Source of the DNA: Neopestalotiopsis rosae
Taxonomy: Eukaryota; Ascomycota; Sordariomycetes; Amphisphaeriales; Sporocadaceae
Reading direction: 5' to 3'
DNA length: 64,000 bases
Assembly (NCBI GenBank): GCA_023078685.1
Contig: JALGAS010000006.1
Span: 1,054,001-1,118,000 of the forward strand
The notes under the pieces were generated by a model that saw only the letters and a program-made list of their open reading frames with translations, searched no databases and was not told the DNA's origin. Made by a program: the position numbers and the translations under genes. How positions within the stretch are numbered: the first letter of the stretch is position 1; each line of letters begins with the position of its first letter. Shown here in pieces: positions 44,382 to 56,716 of the stretch.

Positions 44382-45527
44382 GATGGGTAGTTGAATTGAC
44401 TGAAGAGAATTCGAAAATGAAACCCTTGAGCGCAATCCGTCAGTCGTGAATGGAATGTGCTAACTAAGGGTGAATTTCTTGTCTGGTGTTTTGGGGTTTT
44501 TGGTGGGGTTTGGAAGTATTTTTTTCTGCGGCTGGCGGGGTGTTGGAGGGGTCGCCCGCAATCGGGTTTCAATGACACACGACTCAGACCTCAATCAACC
44601 CAGGGATGGGAGGTAACCAGTTTGTGACCTTGCAATTAATAACACCGCACTCTTTGGTGAATTCACGCATCTATAGGCTCTTTGCTTCCAATGCATTAAA
44701 CTGTACTTTTGTCATACTAATCGTTCTCACCGATTGGCCGAAGAATCCCTCCTAGGTATGCTCACATCACAATCCAGGTACCACGCTCCGTTACCGCTGG
44801 ATATTAGGGACCTAGTCATAAAGCCCAACTCGAAGTGCATGACTCATGCACATGCTGCGCAGGGCGAAATGCACAAGACCACGAAGTATTCTGGTGAGTG
44901 CATAATGTCTACACTTGACGTGCACCGTATTACAGATTCTACCTAAAATCTGATTCGTACAGACTTAAGTCCGATAGGGCCTTCCTTTTCGACTTCAACG
45001 CCTGAGCGCAGTGATGTGTCTCTCTCCTCTCTATAGCGCCCTGAAATGTGTGTAAGGACTGGTGTATTTCACGAATTGAATTACATGATCTGCACTGATT
45101 AGAACAGGTCTGAGTACTGAAAGAACTGAAAACAACGTCCCTTCGTCAGAATGGCAGCCATCCCGTGCTAAGTAATTGGTAGGAATGGAATCTTGTGCCT
45201 CGGAACGCAAACACTTTCCCTGTTCATCAACGCCTAGCCAAGCAAGGATCGGACAAACTGGAGAACCTTCTCTTCTTTTCATTTTCGTTTTTCATAGCCT
45301 ATAATTCACTTCCATTAGATGATCTCTTGAATTTCCGTCGAGAGTTGGCGTAAAGTATCAAATAGTGTTGAGCTTAGGAAATGGCTCAAAGTTATCAAGG
45401 CGTCTCTTGAAAGGTGGATATCGCAGTGGGTCGATAAGACCGTTGAGTATATCATGCTTGCCATTAGAAAATCATTGAGGTGGTTGATTTACATTTTCTG
45501 CGCATCTAAACCCTAGCCATTAATGGC

Positions 45528-45536
45528 TATATAAAT
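45528..45536 (+). promoter_or_regulatory. TATA-like box before a possible small gene
   Basis: TATATAAAT lies about 130 bases upstream of the 111-codon ORF at 45664. It resembles the TATA element in front of the secreted protein gene at 46502. It is the main reason for keeping that ORF as a possible gene. Confidence 0.3.
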
Positions 45537-45663
45537 GTTCACGACGATAACTGAACAAAAGCAGCTCGCAATCTGATCAAGTCAAGTTTGTCCAATATAG
45601 ATTCAAGATATTCACCTATTCAACGACTTTCTATCAAATGACGTATCAGCATGGTGAAGTCCC

Positions 45664-45999
45664 ATGCACAAAGGCGAACTTCCGATGAACGGACAGATTA
45701 ATTCAGCTTTCAAGATATGGGATTTGGTGGAGAGAAGAGGTCCTGTTAAAGTGCTGCCTAAAGGCTCAATATCCCTGAATGGCTTTACTGATGTCTCACC
45801 GGGTTCCAAAGTTGACTGCCTCTTTTCTTATTTAGACGACTTGAGACATTCACATATTTCCGGAAGAATATCCGATAGACGATCTGCTAACCCAACTGGG
45901 CCACCGTGTTATGTCTATTCCATGACGGCGCACTTACACGATCCTGGAAATGTGTTTCTCGGTAGAAGGATCAACCCAAATCCAGCCATCCGTGCGTAA
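45664..45999 (+). CDS. Hypothetical small protein, doubtful
   Basis: This is an ORF of 111 aa with an ATG start and no recognised domain, signal peptide or membrane segment. Composition is ordinary, with three cysteines at most. Upstream short ATGs (at 45634 and 45651) would interfere with initiation. It is kept only because a TATA-like element lies at a suitable distance; it may be chance. Confidence 0.2.
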   Translation: MHKGELPMNGQINSAFKIWDLVERRGPVKVLPKGSISLNGFTDVSPGSKVDCLFSYLDDLRHSHISGRISDRRSANPTGPPCYVYSMTAHLHDPGNVFLGRRINPNPAIRA

Positions 46000-46386
46000 A
46001 TGGGAGAAACAGACAACTAACGGTCGTAAACTCGCAAATTATTCAGGTCAGCTGACATCAGATATTCCGCGCCACAGTTCATGTTTTAGGTATTATCAAT
46101 CGTACATAGCTTGGCCGTTTATCTTGGCAATTACCAAAGTAAGCCGCCATTGTTTGTTCAGAGCAATCATCGACAATGAGCTAGACTGCCAATTGTGATC
46201 AAGGGAATAGCTTCCAGAAGCACAACATCCGATTGGCCAATGTTGCAATACGCAAAGGATTCACCATCTTGCTAGAACCTCACATCCGAACTGCGGCGTC
46301 GTCAGATGGCCGTATGCCAAGCGAGATAGCTCTGGTCGAGTCTAAATCACTGATGTCAATGTCTACTTGAACCCAAATTTCTCGAA

Positions 46387-46394
46387 TATAAAAA
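46387..46394 (+). promoter_or_regulatory. TATA box of the small secreted protein gene
   Basis: TATAAAAA followed by GGG lies 115 bases upstream of the ATG at 46502. A strong TATA box and short CA-rich leader are typical of inducible, highly expressed fungal small secreted protein genes. Confidence 0.55.
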
Positions 46395-46501
46395 GGGCAT
46401 GAGTTCAGTATCAAATTCCTGTTTTGTCTCATCGATCTTCTCAACAGCAGAACACAAGTACAAGATCTATACTCCTGAACATCATTCATCAAGACATCAA
46501 G

Positions 46502-47023
46502 ATGCAGCTCACCAATCTCATCACCCTCGCCTTCGCGGCCTCTGCCTTTGCCCGTAACACTCCCCGCCAGACCGAGCAATTCCATTATAAGCGTTGCGGT
46601 GGCTTTGTCGTTGACCCTCAGACATGTGACGAAGGATTCCAGTGCCTTCAGGTAAGTCATCAAGTTCTCCTGGCCCTCTTTCCTGCTTTCCCTTTCCCGC
46701 TCCTAAGAAAAAGAAGAGACTTTTGTCACCTTTTCCGGAGTGACTTCTATGCTTGAAATGAAATCAACAAGAAAGACTGTTACAATCATCAAATTCTTCT
46801 GACTGACAAACTTCCGCAGCCCGACCCGCGTCGTCCTGATGTCACTGATCTCCCGGGCATCTGCGTGCGAGATGAGACAGCTACGTGTGTTGGCACAGCA
46901 CCTGACCAGTGCTTTTCTACCAACTTCAGCGCCAGCTGCTACGACTTGCCTTTGGATGGCTGCGATCCCGAGAATGGAGATGTGGACTGCCCTGGCATCT
47001 GCCTCGAAGATCTGCCCGCTTAG
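46502..47023 (+). CDS. Small secreted cysteine-rich protein with Kex2 site
   Basis: The model is join(46502..46651, 46820..47023), 117 aa, with a 168-base GT-AG intron in phase. A signal peptide covers about residues 1-17. A propeptide follows and ends in KR (30-31), a Kex2 site directly before the first cysteine. The mature part of about 86 residues has ten cysteines (32, 42, 48, 65, 73, 81, 90, 98, 107, 111). Its closing motif CDPENGDVDCPGIC and the opening CGG..C...F.C...PGIC look like two related half-repeats. Similar CDP..GG.DCxGIC motifs occur in secreted proteins of bacteria and fungi, but the function is unknown. It could be an effector, a protease inhibitor or an antimicrobial protein; I cannot choose. 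Confidence 0.85.
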
Positions 47024-48225
47024 ATCAAATAGTTCGCTTGAGTGTATGGAGGAGGCAATTGTGCCAAGAGTAGGATATGGAGATACTACATTGTTGCTTG
47101 TCACAAGGTGCGGATTCCAGATCTGCAACTACAAATGAAGGCATCACCCATTATCGGAACAGGATTCCGTACCTGGGCATTTAGGGTCCAGGTAGTCCTT
47201 TCACACGGAATCTTACACGTAACTTGGTCGCCCAAATAAGAATTGTCTTGGTGCTTTGTCTACAAATGATTCGGTTGTGACACGTGTGACTTGGCTTACA
47301 TTCCTGTTTGTGAGAGTTAAAATTGCAGTGAATTCCCGATGAGGAAATGTTGGATATTCGCGTACACAGTGCCCGCACTGGTTGAAATGTCGTTATGGTT
47401 CGTCACGACGTCTGCATTTCGCGAGACAGGAATCATGTCATGACGTCTATTTTCCATAAGGCTGCCACATCCTGGTAGTGTCACATTACTGCAACTTTAA
47501 TGATGATCCATGTTGATTCGCCCTTCTGGATGCCAAACTGAAGAAAGCAGAATGTGCTGTCAATCGAGCCTACATTGATGTAATTGGCTCGATGCCGATT
47601 TGAATTTAAGTCTAGACTCAATGATGTCTTTGCATTGATATTAAATTTGTACTCAAAGCAGCTAGTTTGATCATACCCGTAGGTAGGCTATGTGTCATTG
47701 CAAAAACCAAGTCAGAGTAAAGAAGAGATTTGGAAAAAGTCACACTATTAATCTTTCCCTTTATTTACTCGAAGTGATCTTTTGACTAGTAAGGCTATAC
47801 TGAATGATTTCTCTCAAGACTCTGATCTCGGTAGGCGGATTTTCAACCATATATATATTCACGCAATATCAACGCATAGAAAGCAAACTCTTCTCTCGCC
47901 AGCTATGCCTTACTATTGGCCCATTTAGGTACGTGTTGGCATCTATAGTGTGGCAAAATTCGAGTCATAGAATTCGGCACCTATGCATCAGTCTTCTTGA
48001 TCATTCTCAATACTGCTTATGGCGCACCTATCGATCTATTAATCAATGTGCGGGCATGAAGGAGAGACGGGAATTAAGATTCTTTCGTGGACACTTTCGC
48101 TCAATCTATCATATGATTCGAAATGATGCAATTTCCTTTTTCCCACCGGGAGTTTTGTCTTCCCCCCACTCTCTATACCATTACATGTCATTTTTCCTTT
48201 TCTTCCTCTTCCTTGTCCCCCTTCC
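47024..48225. other. Intergenic, AT-rich
   Basis: This is 1.2 kb of AT-rich sequence between the secreted protein gene and the convergent CDF transporter. The long plus-strand ORF at 47804-48325 has no domain features and overlaps the CDF 3' end, so it is not accepted. Confidence 0.45.
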
Positions 48226-50133
48226 TTATTCTGCCGCCACATCAGTCTTCTTAGCGCCCAGCAGAATCTCACGCAGAGTCCTCTTGGGCTTCGTCTTTTC
48301 GTACAGAGGCTTATGCTCCTCGTGAATGTCATGATCGTCTTCATAATCAACATGAACAAAAGCGCGCTCCACATCACCCAACCCCTCAAGCTTGCGCTGG
48401 AGGGACTGCCCGACATCGTGAGAAATCTTGAGCGGCAGCTGGGGGTCCATGATGACGTCGACCTCGACGTAGTACTTTTGGCCGGCGTGGTAGGCGCGGC
48501 ACGTGTCGACCTTTTTGATGTGTTGGTTGTGCGTCATGGACATGTAGACGAGCTTGGAGAGAAACTCGCGCGGGGCCGACTTGCCCACCAGCAGCCAGAC
48601 CTGCTCAAAGGCGTTGGCGACCCACGAGACGAGGATGAGCAGGCCGATGCAGATGGCGCCGATGGGGTCGAGGTACCACACGAAGCGGGAGCCCACTACC
48701 GACATTACTAGGCCAAAGATGTTGACGACAATGTCGTTGCGATGGTCGATCTGGAGGTCGTATACGAAATGAGCAAAAATGACGAGGTTTGGATTGTTAG
48801 GACAGGGTAGTACTTACGAAGAAGACGTGGACGGTCGGGTACTTGCGATAGGCTAGACAATAAAGCATCAAGCTTCCTTTGGCAAAGATTGCCACGGCCA
48901 CGAATATGATGGGGATCAGATGTAGTTCTTCAGAGTCGGTGCTTTCTCCAGCTCCCAGTGTCCTTCCCGATTCGACCTATCAAGCTAGCAGTCAGTACTT
49001 GCAAAGCTGAACCGGTTGTCCAAATATGAGATACTTACGATGAGCTGAATGGCAACGGTGGTCATCAGCGCACAGAAAAGAATGATGCCGATAGTCTCGA
49101 TTCTTGTGCGTCCCTGTGTACAGCTTTAGCACGCTCATTCCAATTAATAATGGTCATGTTTTCTTTCAACTCACGACGGGGTATTTGTATACACTCGCTC
49201 TAGCGGCCAGTCTAGAAGTAATGAGCATCACAAAGGAGGATACGAGGTCCATCTACGCTTTTGTCAGCGCCAGGTTATATCGACGAAAGCAGAAAGAGGA
49301 TAACTTACAAATGCATCTGCTGCTGTCGCAAAGAGCTATCCGCACTTGATATCAGCCGCTGCTCGACTCGCAACAAAAAGGGGAAAATTTTCCGCAACCT
49401 GGTGAAGTTTACCGAAAGGGAGCCGGTCGAGACCGCGGCGTAGAGCTGAATGGCAAAGAGGCAAAAGTTGACGGCAAAGGAGGCGTTGACGGCAAACTTG
49501 ATCCTCGGGGCGATGCGAATGTCCTCCTCGACGGCGAGGCGCTCCTCGTCGTCGGCGCCGAGGAACTGGTCAATGAGCTCGTTCTGCTTGGTGTAAAAGG
49601 CCTTGAGCTTCTTCTTGTCGCCCCGCGGGTGGTCAATTTTCATTTGCCGCCGCGTGACGTTTTCACGTCGGTGCCGCCCAAAGTTTAGGGGGTCTGTACT
49701 GCCTGCATCGTCGGCGTCCACACCTGTAGTGGCTGATGTCTCTCTTGCCATGGTGATGTCTACATCTTCGGTAGTAGAAGTGGGCAGTTTCTCGTTGCTC
49801 ATGAGAGCTGTAGACTCGTCCGACCTAGTCTTTGAAGGGCCGCCATCTGATGGGATGGCTTTGTTGGCAGCGTCGGCACCTACCGCCACTTCTTGAGTTG
49901 CAAGTCAGCAAACTATACCGAAAAGTTATGCCATAAACGGTACGTCAAGATGGATAACGAAAATGTCCTCTATGATCGGTACTTCTGATAGTCGAAGAGA
50001 GGAAGACACAGTGCACAGCCTGATGATCTCTTTCAACTGATATCGCCAGATTGTGGGGCCAGAAGAAAAGTATAGAACGGAAAGCCCACTTACCGGCAGA
50101 TCGCGTGATGTCGGGAGCTGGAGAGGTGGCCAT
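48226..50133 (-). CDS. Cation diffusion facilitator, Mn-type (CDF/MTP)
   Basis: Seven exons close in phase: complement(join(48226..48750, 48818..48976, 49039..49113, 49175..49252, 49309..49335, 49413..49891, 50094..50133)), 460 aa. One exon is only 27 bases (LFATAADAF). After a hydrophilic head of about 140 residues come six membrane helices and a C-terminal cytoplasmic domain. The metal site reads DxxxD in both helix 2 (D180, D184) and helix 5 (DHRND, D288 and D292). That is the signature of Mn-transporting CDFs rather than the HxxxD of Zn transporters. SAPREFLSKLVYMSMTH and HDVGQSLQRKLEG lie in the C-terminal domain. It probably exports Mn2+ from the cytosol into an organelle or out of the cell. 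It is divergent from the ZIP gene, 2.7 kb away. Confidence 0.9.
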
Positions 50134-52863
50134 TATTTTTGGAGTTTGTAGTCTGGTTGTGCTATAATGTTCCGGTTAGAACGGGTCTGATATGTTTTGG
50201 GTGAACAATGTCGAGGCTCCTCTGCATTATATGAAATTGGTGGAGGCAACCTGAGTAGTAAATATGACATACTACAACGCTGCTTGACTGTCAAGATCCT
50301 TCCACCCCCAATCCACCCAGATCAGGTCAATTAACCCGTTCGTAGTGCTAAACGACCGCCACATACCCTAGCAAGATTCATGTTTGTTCGACATATCTGA
50401 TGGAAAATCAAAGTAGGAGCAGGGAGGAGATTGTCCCCTGTAGTCCGGGGGGACGACATATCCACCTGTGCCCATTCGTCAATCAGCCACACGTTATAGA
50501 GTCGTGTTGGAGTTGTGTGTAGGATCCATATAGTTGGTCTTGGCAACAGCACGTACAGGACCTGATCACCTTCTGAGGGGCAGGTCTGGATGCATTTACT
50601 GTCTCGAACCAAACCAACATTGAAGGGAAAGTCGAGCGGTTAGAACTGCTAGAGTCATTAGGGTCGATCATTGCAGTATGACGCTCAGACAGTGCGACGT
50701 GCACAAGAGCAGAGCCGCCAAGACCGTGAACAATGCAGGGTCCGACAATGCCAAGGCGGCAGCACTGGCACTGTCGATCTGTGAATTGTTTCTCTTTACT
50801 ATCAAGTGCGACACTTGCAATTGGGCCTCTTGTTCTGGGGGCCAAATGTGACGGTGCCAACTGTTTTTGCCGTTTTGCGCTGCTGTGCGACTGCGCTCAA
50901 GCCTCTTGTATCCAACCTAGGTCGATATTTGGTCTGGGCTTGACTGACAAACCCACTGTGCGCTTTGTGTTCTCCAGATTTTGAGAGAACGCCAAGTCCA
51001 AAGTCCGTTTCAGAACAAGACTGCAATTGTTGCGGGTTCAGCCACTTCTTTTCTTTCTCTTCTCACTATTTCCACTTCTCCAGTAAGAAAAACAACACCC
51101 TCTTTTTTGTCAACGGTGGGCGGGTGGAACTAGTGTACAGTAGTGCTAGCTGACGATCTATAGGGCGTTACATGCAAGGCCTCACATTTGACCCACGGCT
51201 CGCAATTGCCGACCGCTCTGAGTTACAGCCAATCGCAGAGTCACGAGTCATCGTCATCTAATGGCAATTTTCGCTGCAAAAGGACGGGGCTAGATCTGGG
51301 TTATTGTTTCCATGGCTTCAGCCTTTCAAGACAGCAGAAACACCACAGCTAGATAGAGTATGTAGGTACACACCGGAGTTTAGACTGTACGCTATCGACT
51401 CTCGGTCCTCATTAGACTCCTTACACAATTATAGAAACTGGCAAAACCTGGGGTCTGGTGGGACTCGAATCGTTGATCGTTCGCCTCCAGGTTTCGAAAG
51501 AAAAGCCCCGACTGGCCTCCGGAGCTTGGGACTTGTCTCCTTGGACTCCATCACCTTTGCAGATCCGGCAGTGGCTATGTATGTATTGTAGATGCATTTT
51601 GCATGCATACGAGGAAAATCCCGTCCATGCACTTTGTTCCTTGACCTAGCTAGTACCGGGTATAAGCTGACCAATGAAAACGCACTTGATTTCACAATTT
51701 ATGAACTATGAACAGAACATCGATGCGATATCACGCGATCATATTCGCCCGGCTCACAGCTCGCTCACTTTTACTTCATTAGCAGTACATTCTTACGCAC
51801 AGAACAGAATAGATTGGAACACCAATGAGACGAATTTGATTTATTTTATCTATCATCAAGCTAGACAAGTAACACTATGACAAATTTTGCGTCGCGAGGT
51901 CGAACAATCATCGGCACAACTTGCTATCGAGCTCTGAATTCAGTGCAAGTGGTCGGTGCTCTGTGCATATTTTGTCTGTGCCAAGTTGCGATCAACCTGC
52001 TCAAACAAGACGCGTACCATGGCTTTGCGGATCTTGAAGGAGTTTATCTCATGTTGTTTTTCTTTCTGTAGAGCAATTAGGCGGAGAAGAAGAAGCGAAC
52101 CAAAGGACAGCCGCATTGATCGACACCGGTACTGCCTCGTGCTGTATTGTTTTGCTATGCGAAATCATCTGATAATCCTGTGTCCCCTATTACTATATGG
52201 AATCTTACCATAGATGGCAAAACATGGTCGTTTTCTTCCGGGTACCTCGCGTGCCATGGCCATCCGTAGTGTAAATTCATCGCATCTCAAACAAATCTCA
52301 GTGTAGTGGCCTGGTGGGCCAGAATAGAATCTGGTATTGGCCAACGACGAGGCTCGCTACCTTACGATTTGAGGAGGAGGAGGAGCACATGGGCTGGCTC
52401 ATGTACCGAGGAGTTCGAGTCAAGGCTATCTCATCGGATGCCCAAAGGGGATCGTCGCCTCAAAAGTCTTGGACCTTCAATGCTCTATTAAAGCCATCAA
52501 CCCTTCTTCGGTCTTGGTATTTCCTGCCGCTTGAACTCACAGACATTTCTGGCAGTGCCGTAATCCGTGTGGTGGAGGTTTTCCTTGTCCTTACGCTTCT
52601 TCTTTCCTTCTTTTCCTATCTTTTCTCTTTCTTCTGATCTTATCTGATCGACGCTTGAAAATCTTCTTTTCTTTCATCCTTTCAGTCTATCATTTTTGTT
52701 TTAGGATCTGGCAAAGTCGCAGGTCGACGAAGCCTTTTCGTTCTCTTCGTCAACGTCCCTCCGCTGGCTTCGGTGTCGACGTTAGGCTCTTTTGCCTTTT
52801 TCGGTCCTTGAAATTTCATCTTTCCTATTCTATCTTGAAAATAATCTTAAACCGTAAAACACA
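50134..52863. other. Long divergent intergenic region between CDF and ZIP genes
   Basis: No gene is recognised in 2.7 kb. The ORFs are short. CT-rich tracts, common in highly transcribed fungal promoters, lie at about 51030-51110 and 52590-52690, the latter before the ZIP start. No canonical zinc-responsive ACCTTNAAGGT element was found by eye. Confidence 0.45.
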
Positions 52864-54350
52864 ATGGCTGAAACTATGAATATGGGGAAGCCGCAGTGCG
52901 GTGGCGGAAAGGAGGAAGGCGAATATGACCTTCCGCTGCATACCGTTGGTCTATGTAAGTCAACTTCTGATCTTCCTCTTATCCAGCTTTGGCTAACAAT
53001 CTTCGTCCAGTCTTGGTCATGGGAGCATCAATCTTTGGAGCCGGCTTTCCTGTCGCTGCAAAGAAGATCAGTTGGTTAAAGGTGCCTGAGAAGGTCTTCT
53101 TTGCATGCAAGCACTTTGGTACTGGTGTACTGGTCGCAACAGCATTCGTACATGTATGTTTTCTCTCGATGAATAAGAGTTTGAGTCACTGACATTTTCT
53201 CAGCTTCTTCCGACTGCTTTCGGCAGTTTGTCCGACCCATGTCTTCCGGATCTGTTCACCGACAACTATCCTCCCATGCCCGGTGCGATCATGATGGCAT
53301 CTCTGTTTTCCCTGTTTGTTATCGAGCTCTGGATGAATGAGAAAATGGGCGGTCACTCGCACGGTGGTGCCAAGGGTTTCGAGGCCAGCATGACGCCAGA
53401 GCAGATGGCCAAGATGGCCGGCCTCAGCGCACCGCCGCGTCCTCCCCGCGCCAGCCAAGACTCGTACGACACCATTGCCTTTGAGAAGAAGATGGCTCAG
53501 GCCATGGAGAATGAGGTCTATGGAGCCCCGGTCCAGAATGCTTTCGGCAACGACATGAGCCAGATGAACAATTCTTCCGAGATGCCGCCGTGGTTCGTCG
53601 TCTTCTACGAGCAATACGTCCGCCAGCGACTTGAGATGATGTCCATGATCAAGGCCTCGGGAGTACCCGCACCCAAGCAGCAAGAGATCGTCGTCGCCAC
53701 GGAGCCCATGTTCGATGTAGAGGGCCAGACCGTTGATCCCATGGTTTACAAGCGCATGTCCATGAACATTACCCTCCTCGAGGGAGGCATCCTGTTTCAC
53801 TCGGTCTTTGTGGGCATGACAGTCTCCATCACCATTGAGGGCTTTGTCATTCTCTTGGTCGCCATCTTGTTCCACCAGATGTTTGAGGGTCTTGGTCTGG
53901 GTTCGCGTATCGCAGCCGTACCTTACCCCAAGGGAAGCTGGAAGCCGTGGCTACTCGTCGTTGCCTTTGGCACGACTGCACCCATTGGCCAGGCCATCGG
54001 ACTCATTGCTCGCAACACTTATGATCCCAACAGCGCTTTCGGGCTGATTATTGTGGGTGTCTTTAATGCAATGTGAGTATCGACATATTTTCCCCGCATA
54101 AACATCCTCTAACAAGGTTTCATCTAGCTCCTCTGGTCTCCTTATCTACGCCGCAACGGTGGATCTGCTTGCTGAGGATTTCCTCTCTGAGGAAGCCCAA
54201 CACAGCTTGACCAAGAAGGACAAGATCAGGGCTTTCTGCTGGGTTCTGATGGGAGGTAAGTCAAAATCTCCAAAACAAGATGTCTTAGATGAGCGAAGCT
54301 AACATTTAGAAACAGCCGCTGGCATGTCCATCGTTGGTGCTTTCGCCTAA
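52864..54350 (+). CDS. ZIP-family zinc/iron transporter
   Basis: Five exons fit in phase: join(52864..52954, 53011..53153, 53204..54072, 54128..54255, 54316..54350), 421 aa. Eight membrane helices can be counted, with a long variable loop between helices 3 and 4 that carries the His cluster GGHSHGG. The transport site is intact: HSVFVGMTVS in helix 4 and HQMFEGLGLGSR in helix 5. The end, AGMSIVGAFA, is the usual ZIP C terminus. It imports Zn2+ (or Fe2+/Mn2+) into the cytosol at the plasma membrane, or from an organelle. The opposite transport direction to the divergent CDF exporter is notable. Confidence 0.94.
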
Positions 54351-56716
54351 ATCAACATTGACGACTATGACGGGCTTTTCTCAGAGTTCAATCCCCAAAA
54401 AAGCCGTTGGATACATTGTGCCCAAGCTTCACAGCGAGAGACACGGGCTCACAAAAGGACCACAACAATGACTGCTGACGCAGTGCGAGGGCCGCCACCA
54501 CCAACCCTGTAATTCAAAGAATATCTCGAATTTCCCACGCCCGTGTTTAGTATCCAGTGTACAATTACATCAAAATATACCATGACTGTCTTTATCGATG
54601 ATGATTTAAAACAGTCCTCCCCAAGGATACCCGTTGCAGCTCAGCACACACCATGCTTATACCCTTACAGTCTTTACAGAATAAAAATTATTTAATAATA
54701 ACTCGACTATTTGGATAGATTCCATCTTCGAGACGCGCTTTATTTTTCCTCCGTTACTCACAATGAGATTCTGAATGGTTCAATGGATCAATTGCCCCAA
54801 GAATGCACTCAAGGCACGGTTGTCTAGAGGAAATGGGGTTTAGGCTCAGGGACTAGGGAACAGACCGTCCGCAGTTTGACACCAAAAGGAATTGTTGCGC
54901 CATCTGTTACATCAATCACATTGCTAGAGAAAAGATGAAAGGATAGAATACAAATCAAAACATTTGAAACTTGACTTCTGGTTTCCTCTTCACGCCTCAT
55001 TTCTTGGCTCTTAACTGCAATTGATTCCAAATGAGGTAGTCAGCGATCAATCATGATATTCTGTATAAATATAGGGTGCCGGTTTTCCGGGGTCATCAGC
55101 CGGTATATAGCATTAAAGTACATCGGATGACTTGGATTTCAGCAGCAGATACAACGTGATAAAAATGAATCATATTTGTTTAAAATGAGAAATCTGATAC
55201 TGAGCCAAGACCTGGTAGAACATCACTTTCACTTTTGCCGGAACGAGAAAGGTCTTGGCGCTTGCAAGCGTCTCCTCTTAAAATTGACTTATTACAAAAT
55301 CCGCAACGATTGGTTGGTCAAGCGCTCCCTCTCGTGACACATTGCGAGTATAAGAAACATCCCTGGAGAGACCTGGGGTAAACCAATCATAAAAGGGAAC
55401 ATTCAAGGTCTAGAACCTTGAGCACACAGACTTGTAGACGGTCTTTGCGCACTCGGCCGCTTGAAAACGGGTTTATAAAGGAATTGGCAACGTCAAGACA
55501 AGCTTTGTGAATCAAGCTTATTGATAGGCCCAAACTACGCCATTTGGTCTCCCATGTTCATGACTTCAAAGAGCCGTCCAGATATGAAAATAAAAACAGT
55601 AAAAGAGATCGAAGAAGACGGGGATTCGCCATGCGTGTCAATGCACTGATATTTGTCAGCCGACGGTGATATCGTCTTACCTTTCTCAACGCCAAGACCG
55701 CGACACGTAAAGCATGTAGTGATCATCAAGGTATCTGATGTGCCGAAGCTACCATTTGGAAGAATCCCTTAGCTATGTAGGCTTCAATTACGTGTTTGTC
55801 TGATCATGTTGCCGCAGTCAAATCATGCAGTGCAACGCTCATCAGATCATCTCGTTTCTCTCGGACAGTTCCCATGCGAAATTCCCACAGCCTTGCATGA
55901 TGATTGACGTTGATTTTCACTCCGGGTTGTGGTAGGGCGGACCGGTATGATCGTCCCGAGGGGGTGTGGGTGGCACCGCAAGAGCTATCTCCCCTTTGCG
56001 AAACATCTTGCTGGGGTCCATTGTTCTTGGCGCGCGTTTCGTCCCGTTCGGAGAAGGCAATTGCCGCGTCACGGACATTTTATACCATGTTCCCTGCCTG
56101 CCTGACGAGTACTCTTTTTTGTTCTCGAAGGAAAGTGTCGGGGTCGTGAGCCACATAGTGGTCTGATGGGATGGCCGGGGAGACGGGGAGGGAGGGAGGG
56201 AACACTGTCACCGTCAAATTCCCCGATTCGCTGTTCGTTGGTGGAAACTAGGGTCCACGATGATGCAAGCGAAGTCGCAATCCGTACCTTTGTGCATATG
56301 ATTCCTATTGATGCAGCATTACAAGGAATTTTCTGTGAATGGGCTGATGTCCTGCGAGCTGATGGGGGTGGTATTGGGCTGTATTCTGCTGTGGCAAACA
56401 CACGTCAACTGATCATGTCTGATCTCGAGAGGTTGCCGGCCCCGACAAGATGAGTAGGCATGCAAGCAAAAAGGTGGTGTGTAGTATCTTGCCACTCGTT
56501 ACGCGGTATCGACACCGCGAATCATGATATTCACGGAATCAAATTAAAGTTTCTTATGTATTTGTTTGGAGAGATTCCTCTGGTTATATCTGGGTTTGGT
56601 CGACTCTACGATTAAATTATCTCAAAAGGTCACTTCAATATCCAAATCATCTTGATTCAACTGCAAGTTTTCCAACACAAGGAGTAGATGATATCCAAAG
56701 CAATGCAGATCATTGT
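54351..56716. other. Gene-poor region
   Basis: No gene is recognised in 2.4 kb. The 11-mer CCGGTATATAG at 55100 repeats the one at 5722. ORFs near 55904-56453 on both strands overlap each other and show no domain. Confidence 0.45.

Larger units (their letters stand above)
44382..46501. other. Gene-poor region upstream of the cysteine-rich protein
   Basis: The left end holds the LysRS promoter. A possible small gene at 45664-45999 is listed separately. The remainder shows no family-level coding signal. Confidence 0.45.

Noticed and set aside
42621..44390. A 589-codon plus-strand ORF antisense to lysyl-tRNA synthetase
   Set aside because: It is the mirror of a codon-biased gene (G/C third positions suppress stops on the other strand). 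It shows leucine/valine/glycine-rich composition and no domain.
47804..48325. Plus-strand 173-codon ORF before the CDF gene
   Set aside because: It is in AT-rich sequence with no domain and ends inside the CDF coding region.
51455..51500. tRNA-like T-arm (GGGACTCGAATC on the plus strand)
   Set aside because: The flanking bases do not form the T stem or an acceptor stem, and no D-arm or anticodon arm could be folded by eye.
53186..53875. Minus-strand 229-codon ORF over the ZIP gene
   Set aside because: It is an antisense shadow of a transporter exon with clear ZIP motifs on the plus strand.
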